In this document: in pieces, positions 53,600 to 64,000 of the stretch
How positions within the stretch are numbered: the stretch's first letter is position 1
How the letters are laid out: each line of letters begins with the position of its first letter
Origin: Diphasiastrum complanatum
Lineage: Eukaryota; Streptophyta; Lycopodiopsida; Lycopodiales; Lycopodiaceae
Length of the DNA stretch: 64,000 nucleotides
Direction: 5' to 3'
Assembly: GCA_029204225.1 (NCBI GenBank)
Contig: CM055093.1
Coordinates: 34,978,525 to 35,042,524 of the forward strand
Position numbers and translations under genes: made by a program
Notes under the pieces: generated by a model
Databases searched by the model: none
What the model saw: only the letters and a program-made list of their open reading frames with translations
Told to the model about the DNA's origin: nothing

Positions 53600-56031
53600 A
53601 GTTTTAAGCACTTTGAGCAAACTAGGCCTAAGTTTTAATACCCAAACCATATTTAACTATGAAACTTGTTAATGCAAAGTAACCAAGGATAAACAACCAA
53701 TAAACTATGCATCAAGATTCTGCTTTAAAAAATAGAAGGGATCCACATAAGATTGAAATTTGAATTTAGTGCATGATAAAAAAAAAAAGCACATCCATGC
53801 TTTTTTCATGTTCCAAAACTTGGCTAGAGAGAAAGAGATAGACAAGTCAGAGAAAAAAAATCAAGACAGTGTAGACAATGTAGTGCCAATACCTCCTCTT
53901 CAATACAACATCAAAAGTGAGAGATAAAAAATGACAAATTTTTAGTTTATTTATACACTTAGTAGGCCACAAATGAAAACTTCTAAATCAGGGTATCAAA
54001 TGAAATCCTCTATATTAGATTAGGTCAATTTTTTTAAATGACATGTTTGAGACCAAGAAAACATTAATATTGTGAACAAGAAAAAGAGCACTCGATTTGT
54101 GTTTTGAGTATTCTAGAACCATTGAATTTTGTCATTTGGTTGCATGAAAACATAATTGTTATATTCCTTTCAGATTTACTTTCTTGCATAGTTCTTTATA
54201 GTGCATGGATGGTATTTGATATCGTGTGGATCCTACTCTCATTGTCATATGACAAAGCCAAATGTTGTTGTTTGTTCATACAAAAGTATGTGGATAAATG
54301 GTAACCACTTTAGAGTTAAAATCAATCTCACCTCAGATCACTTATTAAGTTCGTTGATAAAAATTAAATTAAATAGCTACTTGCCAAGACTTGAAAGCTA
54401 CATAATTACTATGTTGCATGCCACAATATGTGTAGAGTTACATGACATGCTTTTCTACATTCAAACTTGAAACAAAAAATCTTATTGCAATTGTGACACT
54501 CTGATACTTTTAAACTAATTCTACTTCAGTTATACTTTCAATTATTCAATTGCCTGAATAGAGTGTGGCTATTCCAAGGATTATTGTGCTCTTTTTGGAG
54601 TCTTGTTGTTGTTGTTGTGCAATTGTGGTTGCGAGTGTGATAGATGACTAGCAACCATAATAGATAATCTAAAGTACGACCATGGGATGACCTTTTAATC
54701 TAGCATAATTGGTCTTGTTTATTGCCCAATTACATTTGCTACATATATCATATGTTATGCTATCGAAGCAAATACTACTCACTTGGATCAATTTTTGTTT
54801 GAAAAAAAAGAATTTGATGTCTCAAGAAGGATAACTTATTAGCATGGCTATTCAGCTCTCACCCCTATCTCATGATTAATCTTAACCACAAATGGAATTA
54901 CAAATGGAACTTTGCTCAATTGAGGAAAATATTTCAATAAAAAATATATCTTGAGAGAGAAGATCAAAAAACTTCCAATGAGCTATTTTGCAACATGAAC
55001 TACCACTATAAACTAGACTAAAACAAATATTTGAACTAGACATAACATATTCTTGCTATTTTGAAAAAACCATTCCTTGTATGTTGTTATATTGCCTTTC
55101 TTAAATTTGGCATTACATCTTCTAGATCCTTAGCATATACGCCTTTGATTTTGATACAAAATAGTAGATTAGGTGATGATGTTAACTACTTGAAAACAAA
55201 TGCCAGTGGCATACCTTTTTGAATTAGCAATTTCTTACTACTTTAAAAGCTAAGAATACAATAATGTTTCAGCAACAAGAATTCTTTAAAAGAAGTACAA
55301 TCCTACACCAAGCCTATTAATTAAGGTCCATGGGTAAGTTGTTATGACAATTAGCTCATTACCACTACCTTATTGTTGATGGCAAAAAAATATAGGATTA
55401 GAGTTTTATTAGACTTTATAAAAATTAGACTCGGGCCAATTATTCCGATCTTGGTAAACATGTACACTTGTGAATATTGTTATTATCTAGTACAAGACAA
55501 GTAAACAATACTAGCCATGTCAATCTTGAGAATAAATCATTTTGCTCTATACGCACATTGATTGTTACAACATAACAAATAAGAAGATTATATACAAGCA
55601 TAATGATCATGTATCCAATTTGTATCAAAATTTAACAAGATCATCATTTTCTGAATACATATTTTAAAATACTTCAAGAGCTACTTACAAAGCAATCATT
55701 GATATTCTTTTGCAAGTGACATACTAGCATAGTCGCTTACCATGATTATCATAAGTAATTTATTATGTATTCCTAATGAATGTGCAAAGCTATTAATAAT
55801 AAAATCTAAGAAGTACACCAAGAATCATGCCATGCTTAAGAAACATTTTGGTCTTTTGATACCATTGTCTATAAACTTTAAATGGTAAAGCTATGTACAT
55901 GAAAATCTCTCAAACGTCACTCTGATCCTAGCGTTATGTTTACATTCAATAAAATTTCCACAAAAAAAAAAACCAAAAACATTTCATACTACTAGTTTAT
56001 GTAGTTGTGGTAGGTTCACAATGTTCAAAGA

Positions 56032-56066
<35 letters not shown>

Positions 56067-57950
56067 TGTTTTCACTTTTTGCAATCAAATAAATTAACAC
56101 TTTGCATGACACTAGCATGTGCTTCTACCTAGTAACTATAAAATACCTAAAATATTGATGGGTTGAGATAATCAAGTTTTTTAAGTAAACCTTAACAAAA
56201 AAAAGACATAATAGGTTGGCCTTACCATGTGAGTTTATTGTATTGAATGAAGCTTACTTGCACAACATTATTGGAACAAGGAGACCAAGCCTATGAATTT
56301 TAAAAGCAAAGATTGGACTGTCTCCTTTATTTTCAATACATTGAATGTGTTATGATTGTGTAATCATGTGGTTAAGTTGATATCATCACCAACCTTATGT
56401 CAGCACTTGCAATAAAAGGCATTAACATAATATTAAACTAATTTCCTACTTGGACTTGCATACAAACTTAGATCAGCTAAAATGAAGACAAAATGTTGCA
56501 AGGAATGGGTTACAAAGGTAGCAAAGGTGATAGTTTAGAGGAGGGAAAAAAACCCCTTCACAAAAGAATGAATGTAAACAAGATGACAAGAAAAAGATGA
56601 CAGTGACGACGATATTGGTGAAAGTTTAAGCAAAGGTAATGGTGCTAAGACTAGGATTGCATTAGACAAGATTTTATTTTCATCCTCTAATGCTCCATCC
56701 AAAATAAAGACATTTACACTAAGAATAGCATGATGAAATTTGAGAGACAAAACATGCACTTAAAGGGAAGAAAAAATGAAGAGGCTCAATGGGGGACTAA
56801 TAATGTGAATCTAGTAGCTATGTACTACTGGAGATAAAAAGAACAAAAAAATGAGCATTCTTTTACTATGAGCTACTTTTTGAATGAGAGATATTTCATA
56901 TTCTAAAAGAAATGCCAATGTAGAAGCTAAAAGACATGACTAGGAGTTTCTTTTATGAGCAAGTCACAATAAAAAAATAAAAAAATAAAAGTTCTTCATT
57001 GTCAGGCAATGATATGGCTATATAAGATATAAAATATTCATAAAAAGTGAAAATATGAGACTATGTTTGAGCCACTAATAAGACTCGTGAATCAACCATG
57101 TTATATTCTTTCGCATCTATTCTCTGTCAATTCACTTAGAGTTATTTTCATAACTCCTCAATTTTTTTGATTATCCTATGACACCACTAGTGTGACATTA
57201 TTGTTTGTGTCAAGGATCTTACTAGCAATGTAGTTAGCTATTTTGCAAGCAATCAACAGATACACAGATAAACTGAAAGAGAGATCACTCCACAACCCAA
57301 GAGAATGCTATATGAACTGTATTTTCAAAAGAGCTAAAGAGGTACCTATATACAGTCTTACTTTTGAGGGGGTATTGTTGCATGGCAATATGGTCCCCGT
57401 TACAAGATGTGTGTCCCGACTCCACTTAGTGCGTGTCGTCAAATGGCACTCATGCAAACTGTCATATAAACAAAAAATTCGATACTAAAACAAGAAATAG
57501 TCAAGGAAACAGAAAACAAAAAAATTGGGCTTACTTAATATAACAGTTTGTAGGGTCAAAGTGACTCCGCTCAATGGGAGGTGGGATTATAGATTCAAGT
57601 TTTATTACATTCGAGTGCTTTAACTACTATAATCTTGTGTAAATTCATGATTGTTAATGTGTACACAACGAAGGTATAGGAGAGGATTTTTCATAAATTT
57701 GATGGTTTTGAAACACATAATGAATGTTATCCACAACAATTTTCAATGTCATTTCCAACATGGCTTGAGATTGAAATATGGCTAGTCACGTGTTGCATCA
57801 ATGAGGCACAAACTAGACTACTTTTGTTTTGCATGGCCCTCATCTAACTCAAACGTTTGGTAAGCTTCAACAAGGTTTTCTTGTCAATTGAACTTCAATA
57901 ATTGTATTGGTCTTACTGCCCTAGAGGCTAACTTCTTATCCTTACACCTT
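53600..57950. other. AT-rich gene-free stretch
   Basis: About 4.3 kb with no recognisable gene, only a long poly-A run at about 56033-56062 and short A/T runs. Scattered ORFs under 90 codons lack domains. Confidence 0.55.
56033..56062. repeat. Poly(A) run, ~30 bp
   Basis: Uninterrupted A homopolymer. It could be the tail of an old retroposed sequence, but no body is recognised to its left. Confidence 0.9.
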
Positions 57951-58145
57951 TTATTATTGTGAATCTAGTAAGCTCTCAACACCCTCTTCTAATTCCAAAT
58001 GGCTATTCAAAGCTTGTGAGAACTCTAGAAAATTTTCATACTCATTTGTGTTTATTGCCGAAAAAGAGCCTAACTTCATTTTTATCTAGTTCAACTTTAA
58101 ATGGAATACCAATAACTCTACATTTAGCTAGAAAGTCGGATTTTT

Positions 58146-58484
58146 TTGTACAACCTTGCAAAAATTCTACAACAATCTCTGCCTTTTCACCCCAAATACA
58201 AAGGTAATGTCATTCACGCCTACTCTAAATGCAAAGTTTTAGATGAGGATGCGGTTCACCTTTTCTATTCTTGTCATATGCCTCTCAGGAAATCATTCAT
58301 TAATCTTTTCATTGCACATTTCCATGTTAGGCTTAAAAGACTTATTGAAAATATTGATTTTATTGAAGCTCATGTTAATAGCTTTTGGCAATGTCTTAGA
58401 GTGATCTATGGAACATTTGGCATGACAAAAATAGCGAAGTATCTGGGAATGGTGATTTTGCATCTTCTCCCTACTTCTTTTTAA
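58146..58484 (+). pseudogene. PPR-like fragment
   Basis: The frame contains NVIHAYSKCKVLDED, then AVHLFYSCHMPLRKSF, resembling one plant pentatricopeptide-repeat S-type motif (NALI-AYSKCG-LDEA--LF--MP-RN). Neighbouring sequence is frameshifted and no repeat array remains. PPR proteins normally act in organelle RNA processing; this piece is too short to work. It may instead be chance similarity. Confidence 0.4.
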
Positions 58485-58489
58485 AAGGG

Positions 58490-59209
58490 CGCTGCTAAAT
58501 TAGCTGCTCTTTAAGATAATTTTCTCTTTCTACTGTACTTTTGTGTACAATTCTTGATCTGTGGTTAACCCTTTTGAGGAAAATATTGTTACTAATAATG
58601 TATTTTGGGAGTAACTAGGCATTAATGCTCATCATATCTCCTACGATCTTGAGCTTCTTACTCCTAGCCTAGTACTTTGGTTTAGGTCCACATATGTATC
58701 ACTAATATAGTGCGATATATCTACAATCTAGTCCCATATCGGGAGAAGTTACAAGTTTGATATGGTTTGTTGATAACATTTTTTAATGTTAGACATTTTT
58801 TTTCCTGTGTCAGAAGGCACAATTTAAAGATAAACATCCAAAAATGATATTTTCACGACAAGCACAATATTGAGAAAATATATATCTAATCTTATGGAGC
58901 AACTAGTAATTGATTGAAGATTTTTAATTTTTGTTTCACAACTAATTATATTAACACGATGACTTTTGTTTTGGGACTTTCACCTGAAAAAGAGTAATCT
59001 TTTTTGGTGTTTTTTAATGGTCCTAGTTTTAGGCCAAAGTCATGAATTTTTTTGATAAATCTCTAAATTTTGTTTTTAAAAAAAGCCAAAAAAAAATGCA
59101 TATTCTAAATAAAGAACTACAAGTTTTTTGTTGCAAATTTCATAAAACCATCATAATCACAAATGAAATAATAATTCAAGAGAACAAATGAATTTTGAAA
59201 CTCGAAATC
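58490..59209. other. AT-rich flank of the 59-62 kb gene
   Basis: No gene or clear terminal inverted repeat was recognised. The 3' end of the minus-strand gene at 59.2 kb lies just to the right. Confidence 0.45.
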
Positions 59210-62200
59210 TTATTGAAATACAAAACAACTTAAATTATATTTGCACATTCTTTTTTTTTTAAGTACATTTCCTAAGGAGTTTTCACTGATGTCTCTCAAT
59301 TCAGAACTTGACATATTCTCAACACTCTCGTTTTCAGCTGATGAAGTGGAAGACCCGTCTTCTTCATCAGAGTTAATTGGCATATCTTTTTCAGAATCCA
59401 CGTCTAATGTTGACAAAAAAAATCTTGTAAATCAGCTTGTCTCTGTTGATGACGAGTGGAGGATGATGGTTTTTCCAGTAATCCAAGTCGTTCTTTTAAT
59501 ATAGATATAGTTGACTTTCGTAGATGATTGGTCATTGTTAATTCAAAATTAAATGCCAAAACATCTACATCTTGTAGACCCAAATCGTCGACTCTTGGTT
59601 GATTTTTTGGCAATCTCTTTCTCTTGCCCTTTGAATCTACTTGCAACATTTCGAGTTCGTACCTTTCCAAAAAAGCATTCGTTGAAGTGGTGCGCAACCA
59701 ATGGACACATAGTACTTTTGTTTGATTCTATTTTGAATAAAACCAAGTACTTTGGCAATCCAAAATGGATGTCCTTCATTGTTTTCTGAAGCTAGAAGTG
59801 CAACAAGGCTTCCAATTTGGATTTCATTCAAATCACTGCACCATTTCATTTTTGCATCTTTTACACTTTGCCTATTCTTCCTTGAGCCCAAATGAATTTC
59901 ATGTTTCTCACTTTGCACAAGCTGCAAGAAATCATTATCTCGAAGAAGATCTGAAGGTTCGATAGTTGTAGTTGACGTTCCTAATTTATGAGGCCAATGA
60001 AATTCTTTAGTTGTTGATGTATATTCGAGATTGAGCAAACTGATTTTTTGTTCCTTGAAAAAAACCATCCACCAATGCTGATCAAACTCATCAAAAAAAT
60101 GATAAGCTGCTTGAATACTTGATTCCGAAAAATTTAATTTGGCAAATGGATCAATCTCACGATGTTCTCTTTGCGTCTTTTGTTCTTCTAGCAAGGACTT
60201 CAAGGGAGACAACACAACAAGCTTGATTTGAGTCGATGGAATATTAAGCAAAAATCGAACTCTTTTAAGAGGTAGCCATGAAACTGAATTTGAAAATAGT
60301 TTGCCCCATAATAATATAAGACCTGATTCGTTACATTTGATTTTAAACTGGTGCTGAAAGCTGATATCATTAATATTAGCTACGCATCGTTCTGTTTCAT
60401 TGGACGCCTTAACATAATCACGAAAATCATATGTGTGTCTGATTAGTGACACGTTTGGCTTTGGCACATACGATTCCTCAACAATGCTTTGAAGCACTGG
60501 TAATGAAAATGCCTTCTTGTGTCTCAACCTCTTAGAAAAGCAACTAAACATTTGATCAATTTGATCGTGGGTATGTCCTACCAACAAAATTCCTATTTTT
60601 ACTTTTTTGAAAAAAAATTTCTCCACTAGCATGGACAAGTATGCCAAAACAATTCGGTTTTTATTTTTCCTAGCAATGTTGTCAAGCTGCAAATAAAGTA
60701 TTTCTGGAAGATTTTCACCAAATTCGCAAATTATCTTATGTACAATGGTGATCATCAAATTTGGATCATTTTGAACATTGGGATAATTAAAAAAGACCTT
60801 GGACTCCAAAGTGCCAATAAACACAAGTGCTCCAATGAGATGAACCTGAATAAAATCTGCCTCGTTCAAATTTTTGGGCACTCTAACAAAATGAGACAAC
60901 ATTGTTTTCTTCTGATCCATGCCATCAATAACAAGGCCCAGATATTTTTGTGGACATTCCAAACATTTCTTTCGATGCTTGTCCAACTTTTGTCTTTCAA
61001 TTGTTTGTTGATCTCTGTGCAATTGAAGAGCTTTTGCAGCATCCACTGAAAATACAATGATTCACCTATTTGATAAAATAAAGATCATACCATAATGATA
61101 TTCAAAAAGACTGCAACATAAAATTTTTCAAAAGAGAAAGTATTAAAATGAATGACAAATTTGATTAATATTTACTTTTCTCGTCATTGGTCTTTGCAAG
61201 TTGTTTTGCAGACTTTAACAACTCGCAAGTGGAGCATACTGTCATTCGTGATTTTTTGAGAATCTTTACCAGTTTAAAATCTCTTTTCCAGATTCTAAGA
61301 AAATATGAGTAACTCAAATAGGGAACATTTTTTGTCTTGAAAAACTTTTTATACGTCAAAAATATTTCTAATTTTGTAAAGTTATCCGACAAGTGAAAAT
61401 ATAAGAAATCAGGCAATTTCTCTCCATGCACATCTATGAAAAGCTTTAGCCAAGTAGTTGCATTTAAAGCATTTGGAGAAACAGTTCGACCCTGTAAGAA
61501 TCCCCATTATGTTGGGTCTTTCTAAAGTCGTGCATGCATTCGTTGAAGCCGTGAATTTTCGATTGTGTAACTGCTTTGTAAGTTTTGCAAGAAACCTCCA
61601 AAGCATTTGAAAAATACGAAAATGAGTTTTTGTCCGGCCTCACTGTTGCACACAAATAGTAATTTCTCTCATCCCTACTTCGTAAAAAGAAGTTTGATCT
61701 TAATATTTCAATTTTTCTGATACTCAGCTTTTGCCAACAACAGGATGAGCATCAAATAATATTCCATACCTTTCGAATTTCAAATTTTGTCATCAACTGT
61801 TTTTGACGATTTGTTAAATCAGGTAAGGATCTCAAGTCTCTCTTGTATTTTTCTTTTTGTTTGGAGTGTGATCTATAAATTGAACATGTGACACTAGTAG
61901 GTGCTTGAACTGGTTGAGAAGGTGTTACAATTTCATGACTCGGAATTCTGGCTCCAATCTTGAGATGTTCTTGTCCCTCAGAAGGCTCTAAATTTTCAAC
62001 GAATATAGTCCTTTTAGATTTAACATGACGAACATCACTTTGAAAATGTCTCCTACAAACATGAGAAAAGCTTGAACGTCGCTTATCAACAGACTTACAC
62101 GGATCTGTTGATTTACTAGAATCAGTAACTGAGTGAATTGAAGCTTTTGACTCATCACTCAATGATTCAACTTGTTCAAAAGAATAATGATCTAGTTGTG

Positions 62201-62470
62201 CAGAGCCTGTATCTGAAAAGGAGGACGAGGTCGAAAGATTTGACACAAGCTGAGTTACAGACATCATTTCTTGAAAAGTACTTGCTTGAGGAATTTCAGA
62301 AGATGAACAGGTAAATGATGATGATGCCACATCATTTACGAAAACATGTTGAAAATCAGGAGTGGCTCTATAAAAAAGCTTTCAATGGGAATATCAAATG
62401 AAGATGATGCACTTGTTGCAACGTATTGAGTTACAACTATTGAAATAGAAGAGGTAGAACTACTTGACAT
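59210..62470 (-). pseudogene. Transposase-like DUF7869-family gene, frameshifted
   Basis: Minus-strand exons: about 62470-61770 (serine-rich N-terminus, donor AAAG/GTATGG); a frameshifted middle exon of about 61700-61176 with SKIHGFNECMHDF, SPNALNATTWLKLF and a C-x2-C block (MTVCSTCELLK); and 61045 to about 59640, joined in phase. The last carries CLECPQKYLGLVIDGMDQKK, LYLQLDNIARKNKNRIVLAY and LLVGHTHDQIDQMFSCFSKR. This order (cysteine block, xxDGMDQ, LDNxARENKN, GHTHxxIDQMFS) is that of the uncharacterised eukaryotic family I recall as DUF7869. The spaced acidic residues suggest an RNase H-like transposase fold, which is inference. An acidic, serine-rich tail ends near 59210. Frame breaks lie at the T6 run near 62375, inside the middle exon, near 59710 and at the T8 run near 59416, so this copy is degraded or carries assembly indels. 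It is not related in sequence to the retroelements elsewhere. Confidence 0.65.
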
Positions 62471-63314
62471 CGTAACCTTAAAAGAAATTTTGACTATGTA
62501 CTTATGTTAAGCACAGACCCATTAAAATAGTTAACACAAAACTAAATGTGCTCCACAAACTTAACTGCAACCTATGTTGGTCATGGAACAAATAAAAAGC
62601 TATGTGAACCTCAATAGACGTATACAAGAAAAACAACTAAATGCAAATGAGCAACAATCCTAGAAAGTAATTGGTTAATTGAAATTGCCAGAGACTACCA
62701 TGCCTTAAATATTGTTTGGCAGCATCCTTAGGGTTAGGTTTGACCCAAGAGTAGGTTTAGGGTTAGGTTTAGGTTTGGACGGTCCCGGATCAGGCTCGAG
62801 GTCGGCATGAGGTGAGGTGAGTTGCGACAACTCGGTCCCGACGCAAGCTCGAGCTCTAGCATGAGGCGGGGGTCTTTCGACCTATGCTGAGCATAGGTTG
62901 CATCTCTGGTCCTCTTCTAACCTATGCTCAGCATAGGATGTCTTCGCAAACTGCTTGCTAACCTATGTTGAGCATAGGTTGGAAGAGGACTAGAGATGCA
63001 ACATATGCTCAACATAGGTCGATAGGTGATAGGAATAGAAACATCACGCCGATATCCTATGCTGAGCATGGGTTGATATTCAGGACACGAATACAACCCA
63101 TGCACAGCATAGGTCGCTACTCGTATTTTTTTCGTTTTACAAGGCTTAGTTTGAGAAAAGTGATACTTTTTAGATGTTTTAGTAAGAAAATGTGTTGAAT
63201 TTCTAGTTTTGATTTTTAGAGATTTTTCACAAAAATTGCTTGTCTTATTAAAGTTTTTAGTATTTTCATTAAATGAGTGTTTTAAATTTTCCTAAAGAAT
63301 CTTTTTCTCTGCAG
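62471..63314. promoter_or_regulatory. Intergenic region between divergent genes, with palindromic field
   Basis: It separates the minus-strand start near 62470 from the plus-strand ORF's first visible exon at 63315. It holds a short gggttaggttt-type repeat at about 62730-62778, a GC-rich stretch at 62780-62880, and the palindrome cluster at 62881-63113. Any shared promoter would lie here. No TATA box is obvious. Confidence 0.45.
62881..63113. repeat. Six 17-bp imperfect palindromes (cctatgctgagcatagg), partly in a large hairpin
   Basis: Units lie at 62881-62897, 62921-62937, 62962-62978, 63002-63018, 63056-63072 and 63097-63113. Each is its own inverse apart from the central base and one or two changes. 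The first four also form a larger inverted repeat: the arm at 62878-62938 (with gttgcatctctggtcctctt between units) is mirrored at 62960-63021 around a ~22-bp loop. The last two face each other (catgggttg / caacccatg) around an 18-bp loop. Confidence 0.92.
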
Positions 63315-64000
63315 ATTTTCAATTGTCCTTGATCATTTTCGAAATGTCGAGGATTTCTTTTAAAATTTTGGGTAAACCTCAAGATAAGAAGAAATTCATG
63401 TACTACTTCACCAGAGGGGTCAACAACACAAAGTTGTCGGAGCTTTTTATTCATTTAGCTAAGAAGCCTGGCAGGGGACACACACAATTCAAAGTTCAAG
63501 GAAGATTGCTTGCTGATCAACCAGATGAGGATGAGGAAGAAGGTTTTGTGAACGTACTAATAAAGGAGATGGATAAGTCTCGTTCTATTTTCATTCTGAA
63601 CGAGACTATGATAAAAATTTGACTTTGCCAGGATGAGGCCATCAAAGCCTATTTTGATAAAGCTCTAGTTACTTTGGTATGTAATTATAAAACATATTTT
63701 TATTCATATATATCGACATTTGTTTCATGCTTAGCATAGTGGTTACTAAATATAAAATTCTTTGAACTTTTAAGTAAAAGCCTTTACTCATTACATTTTA
63801 AACTTGATTTTTTTTTCTGTCCATAGCATGAAGCAATGCTTAAAAATGGTTCTAGCTGCTATTGTTGAGGGGAAAGATCTGGTCTAGTCATTATGGAGTT
63901 CAAAAGGTGTATCTATTGGACCTCGCAAGCCTGCTTCTACCACTAATCAAGTCACAAAGCCGGCCTCTGAAAACGTTGAAGATGATACTGTAGTTGTCCC
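63315..64000 (+). pseudogene. Unknown spliced ORF, divergent to the DUF7869-like gene, broken
   Basis: After an acceptor-like ctttttctctgcag ending at 63314, the frame from MSRISFKILGKPQDKKKFMY (about 63344) runs through SELFIHLAKKPGRGHTQF and an acidic DQPDEDEEEGF stretch. A TGA near 63620 follows, yet the same frame continues with QDEAIKAYFDKALVTL to a good GTATGT donor near 63679. Past an acceptor (tctgtccatag) near 63828 comes HEAMLK, then after a one-base shift in an A5 run MVLAAIVEGKDLV, a TAG, and SLWSSKGVSIGPRKPASTTN to the window edge. I recognise no domain. It continues beyond 64000. The conserved-looking splice signals suggest it was once a real gene. Confidence 0.5.

Noticed and set aside
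62917-63198. Open frames with recurring PMLSIG or YAQHR words
   Set aside because: They arise from translating the 17-bp palindrome on either strand. The regular DNA spacing and symmetry explain them without coding.

Overview
The window is nuclear DNA of a seed plant, probably an angiosperm with a large, repeat-rich genome. The evidence is spliced genes with GT-AG introns, two recognisable plant protein families, several retrotransposon primer-binding sites matching initiator-Met tRNA, and many decayed Ty1/copia, Ty3/gypsy and LINE copies. I see no bacterial-style operon, CRISPR array, rRNA or convincing tRNA gene. The species cannot be named from what I see.

Layout. 1-7 kb: a minus-strand copia 3' end, a rotted Ty3/gypsy tail with its LTR, a plus-strand copia pol fragment, and a lone minus-strand LTR with a primer-binding site. 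7-14.7 kb: gene-poor, with long (AG)n/(CT)n arrays and a triplicated ~0.3 kb repeat; much of it appears to be one 4.4 kb intron of a RING-finger gene (minus). 15.5-19.9 kb: a six-exon gene (minus) for a CCCH zinc finger / LOTUS / RRM protein. My splice model closes in frame at 665 aa. 20-26 kb: its upstream region, a ~79-bp minisatellite, and a transposase-like scrap. 26.6-32 kb: an internally deleted copia element with two LTRs, then a second copia whose gag is interrupted by another LTR element and then rearranged by an inversion. 32.4-36 kb: a minus-strand LINE with endonuclease, reverse transcriptase and poly(A) tail, loaded with small inverted-repeat elements. 36.5-39.5 kb: a minus-strand LTR abutting a plus-strand copia integrase fragment. 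39.5-45.5 kb: gene-free, with a long (TA)n array and a 381-bp tandem duplication.

45.5-50.5 kb: a three-exon gene (minus) for an LRR receptor-like pseudokinase of the At5g10020 type; the model closes in frame at 1142 aa. 51-58 kb: its upstream region, AT-rich gene-free DNA, a decayed gypsy reverse transcriptase, and a PPR-like scrap. 59.2-62.5 kb: a frameshifted multi-exon gene (minus) of the uncharacterised eukaryotic family I recognise as DUF7869-like, with transposase-like features. It faces a second decayed, intron-containing ORF (plus, from 63.3 kb to the window end). Between the two lies a ~235-bp field of six imperfect 17-bp palindromes, partly arranged as a large hairpin.

The two intact-looking host genes (CCCH-LOTUS-RRM and the LRR pseudokinase) are unrelated in function and simply lie on the same strand. 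The most unusual feature is the 59-64 kb divergent pair around the palindromic field. It has the layout of a two-gene mobile element or a divergently controlled locus, but both genes are damaged in this copy.
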